Shown here piece by piece: positions 1 to 13,212 of a stretch of 64,000 nt of DNA; the first letter of the stretch is position 1, and the number at the start of each line of letters is the position of its first letter. The notes beneath the pieces were generated by a model, which did not search any database, was not told the origin of the DNA, and saw only the letters and a list, made by a program, of their open reading frames with translations. The DNA is from Favolaschia claudopus (Eukaryota > Basidiomycota > Agaricomycetes > Agaricales > Mycenaceae): positions 868,001 to 932,000 of the forward strand of contig JAWWNJ010000101.1 of NCBI GenBank assembly GCA_037176885.1, written 5' to 3'. Made by a program: the position numbers and the translations under genes.

Positions 1-1234
1 TCGCAAGAGTGGCTGTAGCGAACAAAAGAAGCATTCGTTCAATCCCATCGACTAAGCAGCGAAGGCCAAGAAAGACTGACAAGATACCGCAAAATCGGAA
101 ACGTCGCCTGCGCGGAGCGCACCAAGAACGTACTCTTCTTCGACCCCGCGGCGTGGAAGATCTGACCCATTGCCTTCATAAACTTGGACGGCTCGCCGTC
201 GAGGAGGGCGTTGAATGCGTAGTTGAGGCCTGTGGAGCGTCAGCACGAAGGCGATAATCTCGAGAGAACGAAGGCAATAATCTCGAGAGAAAACGAAGGA
301 AGCAAGAAGAAGACGACGCAGACACACCAGCCTCGCCCATACTATCCAACGCCGCCCTTCTCAACCATGGGAGAACGTCGATCCGCTTCTCTTGTTCTTG
401 TTGCTGATCTTCGTCTTGGTTCTCGTCGGGGGAGAGGGAGAAGAACTTCTCGTTCCAAAGATCTCTGAGCTGATCCGTGCTTAGGCCAAGAAGAGAAGAA
501 GACGAAGAGTAAACGAACGTACGTGATTGGCGTGGCGCATGAACGCGGGTGTGAGCGAGCGCATGGATTTGGCGCTGAACGCTGGAGTCTGCGCAGTACG
601 AGTATTTTCAGAATGATACGCGTGAGTGGAGGTGAGGTCGGGATGTACATACCATGATTTTGCGCTGAGATTGAAACATCGTTTGAGAATGAGGAGAAGA
701 TTATCATTCATGTCGAATGCTTGCCTGCGTCTTGTGTGCTTGATCCTCAGAGGATAGGATCCCTAATCATGCTTCCGTTTAGAAGTGCGAAGTAATATGA
801 AAATAGCTCAAGTAACACACCGTCTCCCACCAATCTCGCCACATTATACCTCGACGCAGGCGCTTTCTGATAAATTGCCAAATTATTAGCGATATGGCTG
901 AGCGCCTTCAAATCCGAAGTATGCAGCTCTTGAATACTGAACAGACCGCGAAATTGGAAGGTGCGACCGTAGGTGTCTCGCCATTTGTCCGTGAGGTCGG
1001 GGTCGCTCTGCGAATTTTTGATGAGTGGTGTTTTGGAGCTGTCTATGTACTGGAGGAGAAAGAGAGGCTTACCGCTAGTTTCTTGAAGTTCCCGTAAAGT
1101 ATACTTGGATTTGGTGGTCCCGGGAGGTCAGAGACACGCAGCGTCGCGTCATGATACTGGCGGATATATCGAGCCACGTAGAGCACGACGCCGCAGAGAA
1201 GCGCGTAGAGAGTGGTAGTAGTCAAGCGATCCAT
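1..1234 (-). CDS. Cytochrome P450, N-terminal part, runs off the left edge
   Basis: Membrane-anchored haem monooxygenase. The start at 1234 gives an N-terminal hydrophobic anchor followed by the proline-rich hinge DLPGPPNPSILYGNF, the classic microsomal P450 entry. Exon 1 ends at 1073 (gtaag donor) and exon 2 is 821-1042, encoding KWRDTYGRTFQFRG and SDLKALSHI, typical of P450 helices A-B. Further minus-strand exons encode TPAFSAKSMRSLTPAFM (helix C area), RIDVLPWLRRAALDSMGEAG and YAFNALLDGEPSKFM (helix E-F region). The exon just after 821 is unclear. The I helix, ExxR and Cys haem loop would lie beyond base 1, so activity cannot be judged. The fragment resembles the large P450 families of Agaricomycetes; I do not assign a CYP number. 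Its 3' neighbour in the same orientation is a UstYa-like gene, and P450s often accompany these in biosynthetic clusters. Confidence 0.88.
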
Positions 1235-1452
1235 TGCTGCACCCTAGTTCCGGGAAAGCAGATGCTCGTGAAGAGACCTGAACGGGGCGAAAAATCGGCA
1301 TGAAGGTCGGGAGAGAAAATGATAGAGATTGTCCACGTGGTTTGTGACGCAATCAATCAAAATCTGATCTCCCTCGGGTAACACCGGCATTCAAGATTTC
1401 AACCGTGGGAGTGCAACAAAAGGAAGCAAAAACAAAGTAGCGAAGACATTCA

Positions 1453-2104
1453 TTAGTGCGGCGGCGTTGGAAACCGTTGATCTCGCACGACTTTCCATTC
1501 GTCCCAATTCTCCTCCATCTCTCGGTACACCACCTCCCAATTCGGACACACATGTATCGCACCCACCCGATCCCTCTCGAAATCGCGCGTCAGAACATCA
1601 GCGGGCTCGAGCGTGAGGTCCGGGTTGCAGAGGATGAACATCCGGAGGTAGTTCAAGCAATGCCCGACGTGCGGCTCGAGCCGGTCAACAGCGCGCTCGA
1701 TGAACATTCTGAGCGCGTGGAGACAGTGGGTCTCGTGGAACATCGCCATGTCGAAAGCCCGGTATTCTGGGCCGAGCCGCAGGTATCCATAGCCGATGGG
1801 AGAGTTGGACGCCCATTCTTCGAGGGCGTCGGCGCCGGAGAGCGGGTAGTGCCGTGACTCTTCGACGGTCAATAGGACGCGGGGTAATGTTCCGTTTTTG
1901 GGAATGTAGAATTCGGGGAAGTCGTTCCCAACGTAAGCTATCGCCGCTTCAGCCTCAAACGAGCGTAGAACACTTGTCTGCCTTACAATATGCTCTGATG
2001 ACGCTAGTTTGCTGGGAGCTTGTGATCCAGAGATTTGCAGCCGAGAAAATGACCGAAAGAACGCCAAAGGCACTGGCGAGATAGAGACGCAGGCTGAAAC
2101 GCAT
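1453..2104 (-). CDS. UstYa-like (DUF3328) protein 1
   Basis: Member of the fungal UstYa family, copper-type oxidases that cyclise or chlorinate peptides in mycotoxin and RiPP pathways in the characterised cases. Start chosen at 2104 because it supplies a signal-anchor (LYLASAFGVLSVIFSAANLW) that the longer single-frame ORF lacks. A 49 bp intron (1938-1986) then restores frame into YSYVGNDFPEFYIP, a hallmark of the family. Product is about 200 residues, a normal length. Both signature metal-site motifs are present: HETHCLHALRMF and, about 30 residues on, GHCLNYLRMFILC. The C-terminal CPNWEVVYREMEENWDEW is also typical. It lies 219 bp downstream of the start of the P450 and reads the same way. 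The two histidine motifs are intact, so it looks functional. The substrate is unknown. Confidence 0.9.
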
Positions 2105-2309
2105 TGCTAGGTGATGGGGTCATCTTTTGTTATCGAATATATATGCCTGCCTGCTGCCGTCCCAATAAGCGACTGAGCTCCCATCTCACTCTGACTTCGC
2201 TGTCAAAATCAGATCCCCCTCCCGTCAAACTGGAGATTTCCCTGACCCCACGCATCGCCTGGTCAGATAACCCGCGCGTACCTTCTCTGCCCCAACATAC
2301 TCTCTATTC

Positions 2310-3435
2310 ATGTCCAACTCACCGCTACTCAGAGACAGAGTATACTCCAACGACGAACTTGAGGATGATGATGATCCCATCCTCGCTCGGGTGAACGTCT
2401 GTGACTGCGCCGTTCGAAATCATAGCAAACAACGACGTCCGTCTTTTAATTGTAACCCACTCTATTCACTTGTGAAGTTATTTCATCGTAGCATCGAAAT
2501 CAGAAACATGGTTCCTCCGACTCTCCATCTGCGCCTGCATCGCGTCCCTCTTATACACCCTCCTCAACACCTCCCTCCTCCTCCGTCGACAGCTCTCCGT
2601 CTCCAACGACATCAACTACCTCGACGTCATTCTCCCAACCCCCAACTCATACTACGGCCTCCAAAACGCCTACCGCGACCCAACCGCTCCTCCACCTGCC
2701 CCGATATACAACCCCGCGTTCTTCGCGGGTCATATAAACGTCTCCGCCCCTTCTTCGACAGTTCTCTTCAACCACGAACACGATTCCCGGTTCACGGATT
2801 TTGGGACGATATATACGACGGATCGTCGGTTCGTTGTTAATCCTCAGGTGATTGATGCTTATTTACTTGAATGACTCCGAAATTTTCATTGATTGCGGGT
2901 GGGCAGATATCCACCATCTTCCAATTTCGGGTGCAAGATTGGGGGATGGAGAAGTGCCACATTACTCTCTCCTTGTCACCACCTCTCTCCTCCCACTCCC
3001 ACTCCCATGACCATCATAGTCCAAAAAGCCATACTCGTCCTGCTTCCCCCTCCTCAACCCTCCGAGGGAGAGTCGACATCTGGCGTCTAGATCTAAATTC
3101 TCACAAGCGCCTCGATCCTTCGACGCTCACGTATAACACCCGCCCCCCTCGCGCATCCCTATTGACGTCTTGGGATTTCAAGCTCACTGATAATGCGATG
3201 CGGCGCCACGAAACGCCCGAGTTCAAATGCGCGAGTGGGGAGATTATGACTTTCGAGTTGGCTTGCCGCGGCGGTGATGTTGAGGATGAGGAAGGGTGCG
3301 AGGTTGATTTCAATCAACCGCGAGAGGGGTTCGGGACGAGTGAGTTTTTATATTCTTCTGTAAGCAGTTATGGATAGAGGCTAATGGAGTCTTCTTTCCG
3401 TAGATTTATTCTTGATACAGTCTTCGTCGTTGTAA
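2310..3435 (+). CDS. Single-pass membrane protein with But2-like extracellular domain
   Basis: Predicted type II membrane protein. Exon 1 from the start at 2310 encodes an acidic tail (YSNDELEDDDDPILAR). After an intron whose edges are uncertain comes a hydrophobic span (ICACIASLLYTLLNTSLLL), then PNSYYGLQNAYRDP and FGTIYTTDRRFVVNPQ. Intron 2847-2906 is in phase and joins to ISTIFQFRVQDWGMEKC. The C-terminal half ends TPEFKCASGEIMTFELAC, and after intron 3340-3403 the chain closes with LFLIQSSSL. This layout matches a large set of uncharacterised Agaricomycete proteins that I recall being labelled with the But2 C-terminal domain; that label is from memory and tentative. It starts about 200 bp from the divergent UstYa-like gene, so the two may share a promoter region. 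Confidence 0.7.
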
Positions 3436-3835
3436 GCAGTGTACTTACATTATTTGTGCGTATATACCGTGTATTTGAGTCCGCATGCTCTGTACTAGGC
3501 ATTGTCATGCAACCTATTCCGTCCGTTTCCGCTACAACCTTTGATTCTCTTAGAATAGGCTAATCCGTTTTGGAACGTTCTTATTGTTTTAGTATACCTA
3601 AGAGCAGCTCTTTCACCGATTCAAACTGGATCCAAGTAGAAGCCGAATGATAAAGCCAGGTATATATTGGGGAGAATACAAAACAGCTTTCTCTACACGA
3701 CAAGCTTTCAACCACGAGTACAACAACAAGGGAGAGTCACAGATGATGCTGAACCGGATGCGTTAGACAGAGTGATGTTGAGGCAAAAAGCGACTACTCG
3801 CAATCAGAAGTGAACCACAGCTACGGTTCTCCTAC
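3436..3835. other. Intergenic spacer, nothing recognised
   Basis: This lies between the 3' ends of two converging genes. I see no ORF with family signatures and no clear repeat. Confidence 0.5.
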
Positions 3836-4043
3836 TTAGAAGCAACGAGCGGCTTCGGTGTTGGTGTGGGCACCGGCATCCATATCTTTGAGGAAATAAA
3901 TGAGGTCGGGAAAGATAAATAGAGCAGAACATGGGGTGCTTACCGACGCCACGAACTTCGCAGCGAACGTCAACTTCAACGGGGGCAGCGCGCACCGCGA
4001 GGACAAAGGTGAGAGCGGTGAAGAGAGTAGCGAAGAAGTTCAT
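3836..4043 (-). CDS. 49-residue secreted peptide, possible precursor peptide
   Basis: Small two-exon gene. Exon 1 (3944-4043) encodes a strong signal peptide, MNFFATLFTALTFVLAVRA, with likely cleavage before APVEVDVRC. A 58 bp intron (3886-3943, gtaagc donor) joins in phase to exon 2, which encodes DMDAGAHTNTEAARCF and a stop. The mature part would be about 30 residues with only two cysteines, one of them the penultimate residue. I do not recognise the family with certainty. Agaricomycetes have many short secreted peptides of this style. Its position between two UstYa-like genes and near a P450 makes a ribosomally made, modified peptide conceivable, but it lacks the repeated cores and Kex2 KR sites of known dikaritin precursors. 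It could equally be an unrelated small secreted protein. Confidence 0.62.
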
Positions 4044-4418
4044 GATGCGAAAGAGTGTGTGGTAGGACTCTGAAGGTTTATCAGGAATGTTACGGGTTCT
4101 TATACAAATTCTGCCTCTACCAGATTCATTCAGGCACGCAGTTCCGCCGGAACGCCCTCTCTACAGGTAAATTTCTATCAGAATGCAAAAATCGTGGGGA
4201 GAGTCACCCTTTGCCAGGGATCAAGTTGACTCTCATGCGAGCTCGCGGCTCGGAACCAGAGAACGGAATCAGAATCATGATTATGATGATGCAGACTCGT
4301 TTCGCAGCTGTGTTGTGCAAGTTCGTCCAATCAAGTAATTATATCCGCCAACTTGAACCGCGCAGAACAATCCATTCCCGGAATAAGCGTATCTCCGGCA
4401 CGCCGCGCTGCCAATAAA
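4044..4418. other. Intergenic, presumed promoter of the 49-residue peptide gene
   Basis: About 370 bp upstream of the small secreted peptide and downstream of the second UstYa-like gene. No coding signature or repeat was seen. Confidence 0.4.
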
Positions 4419-5053
4419 CTACCTCCCCTCATTCTCCTCTACCCGGGCATACACCTGTCTCCAATCAGTACAAGTCAAATCACCATACATATCCACCGCA
4501 TGCATCCCATCCCGATTCTGAACCGACTCCAATCGCAAGTCAGACCGGCACAGCACCATCAACCGCAGGTAATTCAAACAGTGCCGTGCAAGATCCTGAA
4601 GCGCGTTGGGATCTCCCTCCACCGTCGCAACATGGAAGCGACGGATGACGTCGAGGCATTTGAGCTGATGAAAAACTGAGAGCATGTAGGGTTTCCTGTC
4701 TAGGCCGACGTGGACGATGCCACCGCCTTTAGGGAGCATTGAAGACCACCGAGAGTCTGCGTCGGTGCCGTTGAGAGGGTAGTTGACTGTGTCCTCTATC
4801 GCCATTTTCACGACGCCGAGATGGCCGAGGTCCCAGACAGGCGAGCTTCCGGCTAAGAAGGAAGTTGAATCAGGTGAATAAATTCGATTTGGAATTATTG
4901 AGAAGTATTACGATAAGGCACGACCATTGCAGGAGACTTCCGAGCTGAAATGGTTCTGGTTCCACCTATAGCCAGTGCGAAAACTATTGCGCACGCCCCA
5001 AAGTATAGGGAAAGCCGAAGAGATCGAGAGGCAGGGAGCTTAGCTCGTCCCAT
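4419..5053 (-). CDS. UstYa-like (DUF3328) protein 2
   Basis: Second UstYa-family protein. From the start at 5053 (an upstream in-frame ATG at 5080 is possible) exon 1 encodes a signal-anchor, LRLSLYFGACAIVFALAIGG. A 59 bp intron (4853-4911) with a clear cctgat branch site joins to SPVWDLGHLGVVKMAIEDTV. The two family motifs follow: FHQLKCLDVIRRFHVA and RHCLNYLRLMVLC, then TCTDWRQVYARVEENEGR. The product is about 191 residues. Compared with copy 1 it lacks the YSYVGNDFP segment before the catalytic part, so it is a distinct subgroup rather than a recent duplicate. Paired UstYa/UstYb-type proteins are known in ustiloxin-like pathways; that this pair cooperates is inference. Confidence 0.85.
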
Positions 5054-5080
5054 CCTCGTCGTAACGAAAAGAGAGCGCAA

Positions 5081-5700
5081 TGAGTTTCCACCTCCGTTAC
5101 CGCGACCGGCTAGAGTTCACATAAAACGGCCGGGTTAGCCCGTGAGGAGCTCAGCCAATTGAAATCGACTGCGAAGTGAGGCATGATCGCTGTACCAATC
5201 CCCAGCCACGGAACCGCCACGGATTCTGTTCGGCGTTTTTGCCTGCGCGTATCAAAGCGAAGTCGAATTCAATTGAGGGATTTACCCATTGTCCCACGCG
5301 TCGGACTGTCCCGTTTGAGAAGGCGAACGCGAGGCAGGAACTCGGGACGCCCGGGCGGCCCTCCCAACTATCCTTGCTGGCCAGGGAGAAACAAAGTGCA
5401 AAATGCCCGAGCGACCGAGATTGTTCAACGGCGCTTCTCCCCGCTGCTATCTGTGCAATTCAATTCACCTCAGTTCACTTGCGGGAAAGGATGATAGACG
5501 CAACCATTGATACCACTCCCGTTTGATTCGGCTTCGAAAGTCGGATGCTGTTTTCGAACTCAAGTCTTTGGGAAGAGTCATTTTCATCGTCTTCTCTGTT
5601 CTCATCGCTGCTTGTCGACTTCGATGTCATCAAAAACCAACGAGGATCAAATTGCCTTCAATACATACAACACAACAGAATTGAATACCCTCTTCGTAAG
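5081..5700. other. Intergenic region without supportable gene
   Basis: About 620 bp between the start of the second UstYa-like gene and the 3' end of the PLP-enzyme gene. Short open frames exist but have no family features and no splice logic. Probably promoter and 3' UTR sequence. Confidence 0.5.
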
Positions 5701-7922
<2,222 letters not shown>

Positions 7923-8534
7923 GGTGGTAGTCTGGTAGAGTGTGGGTGCGAGGCGCTCGTATCAGTAGTAGATCTCAGCGGGCATTCGGCGAATAGGGAA
8001 TACAGCCTTCAAGGCTTCTGCGAGTTCTTCCGCCAGCGCATGCATCTTTGGGGGTGGTGATGGGTGAGATGAGATGGCGGTCCGAAACGAAAGGAATTTT
8101 CGCGTGAGCACTGACACGTCACGGTGACTCGGGCTGCGCCGAAAATCACATCAATCAATCAACCCATCATTTTTGAACAGATTCCGCTCCTTGTCTTCCG
8201 CTTCCATGTGCGATTTAGGTTCCGCGGGGCGTTCCGCCTTCAAGATTGCTTAATTGACTGGAAGGTATGAATGATGGAGAACACGGATCTACAATCAAGT
8301 CTACCACGCGCAAGCGAACCAGTTCGTTCACAATCGCCGTTCCTGTTTCCGAATTAATTTTTGCGTTCACTGGCACATCTGACCCATTCAGAATGCGCCA
8401 CTCGAAATCATCGACGGGGAAAAATCAATATATAAACTGCCGGATGCCGAATCTGAGGTTCCCGCCCAGAGACCCCTCTCTCTGACCCCTCCTTCAAGCC
8501 CACTCCTTCAACGCGCGTTGATTGAACATTCACA
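7923..8534. promoter_or_regulatory. Divergent promoter region between PLP enzyme and DUF6534 gene
   Basis: The 612 bp gap separates two genes starting in opposite directions, so it must hold both promoters. I could not pick out specific binding sites. No coding signature is present. Confidence 0.5.
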
Positions 8535-10154
8535 ATGGTGGCTCTGGCGTCTCGTCAAGCAATGAGCATCGCTCAACCCTTTGGCCCCGTCTTCTGGGGA
8601 GTCATTCTCAACTTGATGTACGCTTACTTTCAAAACAATTTTAGCTTTGAATTGTTTTGACGAACAAAGCACAGTGCACTTGGGATGACTTTGGTCCAAG
8701 CCTTGACATACCTGCGGTCATCTTCGCGCGATCGGGTTGCGGTGCGGCTGAGTGTGAGTTTGCCATACCAGCCCAATTTCTATGTCTTTTTGGCTGATAA
8801 TTTATTGCAGGCACTCGCCATGGTGTGAGTTCTAGATCCCCTTGCCCTGTGTATTTCCTCGCTGAATCATGCTTTGTCTTGGGACAGAATCTTCGACCTC
8901 GCCTCTTCCTTCCTCATCATTGCCGTCTTTTGGACCGATCTTGTGCGCACTACAGTCTACTCACTCTCACCTTGACACTCGTCTCATCCGGCGGTATATA
9001 GATCCTTGACTTTGGTGACATCTCGCAGTTCCAACAGACATCGGCGTGCGTCGCTTCTCACAACCTCACCCCCTCCATTGAAATTGACTTTACTTATATA
9101 CTTGATACTTGACTTGCAGAACGATCGGCGCGGAATGCACTCTCTCTGCCTGTATCGCACTTTTGTGTGTCCTGTCCTGATCCGTTGACTTACTTAGACT
9201 GACGTCGAACGAATGTAGGGCCCAGATTTATTTCATCATCCAAATCAAGCATGTGAAGCCGGCTGGGATGTTTGGGAACATTGTTCTCTACGTCCTCGTG
9301 AGTTTCCTCCTGCGCAGTTATCACTTCTCCTAATGGCTGCGACCTGTAGGGATTCCTATCCATCATTGGCTTCGGTTCGCAATCGCCTTCCTATCTCTCA
9401 GCCTATATCTCACCCTAATCTCGTCTCGTGCATGTAATGTAGGCTTCGGCCTCGGATGCGCCACGTTCATGGTCGTCTCCCCCACCACCCCTCACTACAA
9501 CATCAAATTCCAAGTCACCTTCGGCACCGCCAAAGGCGCCAACGCCCTCTGCGACATCATCGCCACCACCATGATGTGTCTGTACCTCAAGCGCTCGAAG
9601 ACCGGCATCACCTCCACGGAGAAACTCCTCGACGCTCTGACGTACCTCTTCATGAATCGCGGTGCCCTGGTCATGGTGGTCCAAGTCCTCACGTTTGTAT
9701 TCTTCTGGGCGTATCAGAACCCGCAGTACTGGCTCGCGCCGCATTTGTTGTTGACGAAGGTTTATGTGAATACGTTCTGTGAGTTCTTTTTGTTTCGTCA
9801 ATCATGGATGCATGTACTCATGAGTGTCTGTCTTTACGCAGTTGCCATGTACGCGGTTGATCTCTACCCTCGTGTCTTGAATTTCTTACCTTGTTCTTCT
9901 CAGCCTCAACTCGCGCACCTACCTTCGCGAGAAACATCTCGGATCCGACTTTGCCTCCTCCGGCGGCATTGGTTCCACCGGTATCTCCACCACCTTTGGC
10001 AACCACCAGATGGAGAAGTTCCAGGCTGCGCCGAATCCTTCGTTCAGTGTACGTTTGGTTCCCTGGCTCTCTACTTTTTGATTGACCTTTGTCTCAGGCT
10101 ACGATCACGAAAGATACGCTGGTTAGAAGCGACAACGACTCGTACATGGCCTAA
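8535..10154 (+). CDS. DUF6534 multi-span membrane protein 1
   Basis: Seven-helix-like membrane protein of the Agaricomycete DUF6534 family; function unknown. The start at 8535 opens with MVALASRQAMSIAQPFGPVF, then GVILNL, and after intron 1 ALGMTLVQALTYLRSSSRD. Further exons give IFDLASSFLIIAVFW, ILDFGDISQFQQTS, AECTLSACIALLCVAQIYFI and a long exon with FGLGCATFMVVSPTTPHYN and ALCDIIATTMMCLYLKRSKT. The conserved domain end is YVNTFFAMLNSRTYLREK. The tail has the common FGNHQMEKFQ and closes at a TAA at 10152. Roughly nine exons with small introns; no disruption seen. A second family member lies at 37.2-38.9 kb, but the two are clearly diverged. Confidence 0.85.
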
Positions 10155-10369
10155 GCTTTATTTGCTTTCGACTGCTTGTGACGCACCACCGGATGGATGG
10201 CATTTCCGGGTGTTGGCTTTTCGGTTATTTATCAATTTAAATTATTTTCTTGTCTATCCTGAGACGGATTGCGAATCAATCTTCCTGAAGAGATTTGTTT
10301 TGCTTCGGCGCGACGTTGTCAATGAGCACCGATTTCCTTGAGTAATTTTGATGCGCCATCAGACTCATC

Positions 10370-11532
10370 ATGATTCCCCGTGACAGTGGTGACGGTGACG
10401 TCCCGCACCTCATGGCTGCCACGAAACCAGTGACGACCCTCTCCAGAGTAGAGAGCTTATGGTTTCCCGACGGAACCCTCGTTCTTCAGGCTGAGAATAC
10501 TATCTTCCGCGTCTATCCCGGCCTTCTCGCCACCGCTTCCCCCGTCTTCAAGGATATGCTTGCCTTTCCGCAGCCCCAGGATGGGCCTAAATACGAGGGC
10601 TGTCCTCTGGTGCAGCTCCACGACTCTGCTTCAGACGTCACACATTTTCTCAAGGCAATTTTGTTCTACAAGTCAGTTCCCCAGACGTTTTACAAGGAGC
10701 ATTGATTCAACTTAATTGTGCTTACTTGCTACTCGCCACGCGAAGTTACTTCGAACCTTGGCCTGCAGATGTCACTTTCTTCGTCATGTCGGCCGTTCTG
10801 CGTCTGAGCTCCAAATATCAGGTAGATCCCCTTCGCCGGCGCGCCCTCATTCTCTTTTCCAAAGGGTTTCCAATCACTCCACACGCTTTCGGAGAGGACA
10901 AATGGGAACTTGATCCCATGGTCATCGCCAAATTAGCTAGAGAGGCCAACGCGGATTGGATCCTTCCAATCGCACTCTCGTATTGCGCATTGACAGAGCC
11001 AGAGCAGCTTCTCAACAGCCCTTTGACTCCCTCTGACACCCTACTGTGCCTTCGCGCCCGCGATCGTATCCAAAACTACTGGGCAGCCAGAATGTTGTCC
11101 TTTCTCTGGACCCCTCTTCACATTCCCGGGTGCACTTCCTCGCGTGTCTGTAGCATCCGCAGAATTGAGCAGCGCAAGAACTCAGAGGCTGCGCGCATGA
11201 ATCGGGTACCGATTTTAAAACTCTGGGGGCCTCGTGATTGGGAAAAGGTGGAAGATGTTTGTGGTGCTTGTATGCGGTTCATGATGGCTTCATTCCGCGA
11301 GAATAGGCAAGCGTTCTGGGAGGATTTGCCGAATATGTTCGGTCTTCCTGAGTGGGCGACGTTGATTGAGATGCGGGCAAAAGCAATGGCAGGTACTGAT
11401 GACGATGACTCGGATGGTGACTGCTCTCTCGACCTTCAATCTTTTTCGAAGTGTGTGCTCAACAATCACTGCAGACTAATTTGTCAACCCTGGGAGCATG
11501 TATATACTCCACGGACTTCTCCCTGTCGTTAA
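10370..11532 (+). CDS. BTB/POZ domain protein 1
   Basis: BTB-fold protein of the type massively expanded in mushroom genomes; likely a protein-interaction factor, partner unknown. Exon 1 from 10370 encodes the BTB core: LWFPDGTLVLQAENTIFRVY, SPVFKDMLAFPQPQ and VTHFLKAILFY. A 74 bp intron (10672-10745) joins in phase to NYFEPWPADVTFFVMSAVLR and LSSKYQVDPLRRRAL. The C-terminal part contains CGACMRFMMASFRENRQAFW and a short acidic run GTDDDDSDGD. The extreme C-terminus after this run may be read differently if a further intron is used. The same exon layout and matching blocks recur in the gene at 19.2-20.2 kb, showing they are paralogues. Confidence 0.85.
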
Positions 11533-11841
11533 AAATCTGGATGTACATACTCGAACTTCAAAGCGAGTTCATTGTTCAACGAACTTTGAGGGAGCATCGT
11601 CACGAATATAACTTGATGTGATATCGTACCAGTTCAGTAGCTGCAGGGTGTAGGTTGATGGTTAGAACGGGAACCCATTCTTCCGGACCCATACCTTCCC
11701 CCAGAATTTTCGAGATTCTCAATGTTCTGCTTTGTTTATCAATCAGACCATCATCACGACGTCGCCAAACATGAGCACACATCCACATGCCTTTCCTCCT
11801 GCCGTCACGTTGTTGATTTGGACCCTCGCAGCGCACAAAGC

Positions 11842-12466
11842 ATGCTGCAGGAACTCTCTCACATGGACCGTATAACCCAACTCCAGGACGAAATCCAGCA
11901 GCTCCTCACCATCATGGCCTCCACCATTGTCTACCTGACCTCACGCGCCAATTTCGTGCAGCTCGATGGGTCGGAGATTCCTATAACGAAGCAGCGGAAT
12001 TCGGAGAAGTTTGATGAGCCTGAGGCGTTTGAGGGTGAGCTGGCTTTATTAGCGTTCCTTGGTGCTTTCTCATAAGCAACATGCGTGGAAAGCGAATAAG
12101 ACGGAGCTAGTGACGGATCTAATGGTCAAAGCGAAGCAAGTCGAGTATCTGATTCAGTCGCTCCCTGAGCCGGAGCCCGAGGACGAGCAGGTAAGTTCTA
12201 TCTCTCGTTTTCCAAGTATATCGTTCACTCAATGATTGATCGAAACTTGAAGGAAAAACGACTACGAGCTCTCGACGAAGAGATGACGCTGGCAAATGAG
12301 GAGTACATTCAGGCTGTTGCGCGGTCCAGTAATTCTCATTTCTTTCCGTCTCCGCCGATACCGTACCTGATACCGATTCTCAGAGGATTTGCACGCACAA
12401 ATATCCAGCGTCTTGCGCCTGATGCTTGAAGAGACAGATTCAGGACTTGTAACGTCCACGAAATGA
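11842..12466 (+). CDS. MED21: Mediator complex subunit 21 (Med21/Srb7)
   Basis: Core subunit of the Mediator middle module, which links transcription factors to RNA polymerase II. The start at 11842 gives MLQELSHMDRITQLQDEIQQ, the highly conserved N-terminus, then LTIMASTIVYLTSRANF and PITKQRN. Three short introns (12035-12092, 12191-12252 and 12329-12383) all fit in phase and yield NKTELVTDLMVKAKQVEYLI, QSLPEPEPEDEQ, EKRLRALDEEMTLANEEYIQ and KDLHAQISSVLRLMLEETDS. The product is about 149 residues, normal for fungal Med21, and coiled-coil-like in its second half. Intact, single-copy housekeeping gene and a good anchor for the local annotation. Confidence 0.93.
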
Positions 12467-13212
12467 ATTCGAAAGTGATATCGATATCTGTACCTTTTGT
12501 ACCACCGATCTCCCGTCCTTAGCATTACAGGGCCGTTTCCTCATTGTCTTGTAACGTGTATGTCTGATCCGAGTCAAAACGTGCTGCATTGGGCGCCCCA
12601 ATATAATCTCATTCCTTGCATAGTGCTATCAGAAAAATCTTCCGACCTTCCTGCTCTTCGCGACAAGCTTGAACGACCTAACTGGTTGGTCGTGCTTGGT
12701 GCTTGTTCATGGCAGCGGACAAATACGGTACCCAATCAATCTAATTCACGATTCAAAATCCACCTCATCCGAATCCGACAACGCCCTGGAGTCTCACTCC
12801 ATACCCCACTCGATCTTCCCCAAGTGGAAGCGGGCTTAGAATCAATGCGCAATGACGCTAGCTCATTCCATGCAAATGTGTTGCGGTTTGTCGTTGTCTT
12901 CTCCACCTCTATGCCACTTTGTCCATGCCGTCTTCGATGCATTTAAATTAGCTCAGAATTCAGGCACTGCGGAGGCCAGTTCACTCGTCTTACGCGGCCC
13001 TGATCATGTTATCTGGCAAGTCTCTCCAATTTCTGCATTCTTGTCGTTGAAAAACTTATCCACCCACAGTTATGTTGCGGCGAGGGCGGCCCAATGAATG
13101 GTGGATATTAATATGATGCTACTATACTTTACATATTCAACAATCTCAATGTGCAATTGCAAGTCTTCGCGCAATAGCAGCGAATCAAGGTCTCACGAGC
13201 CAACCTCCGATC
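12467..13212. other. Intergenic region, no supportable gene
   Basis: About 750 bp between Med21 and the 3' end of the transporter. A 149-codon open frame on the plus strand and one on the minus strand cross this stretch, but neither shows family features, splice logic or a plausible protein composition. Confidence 0.5.
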
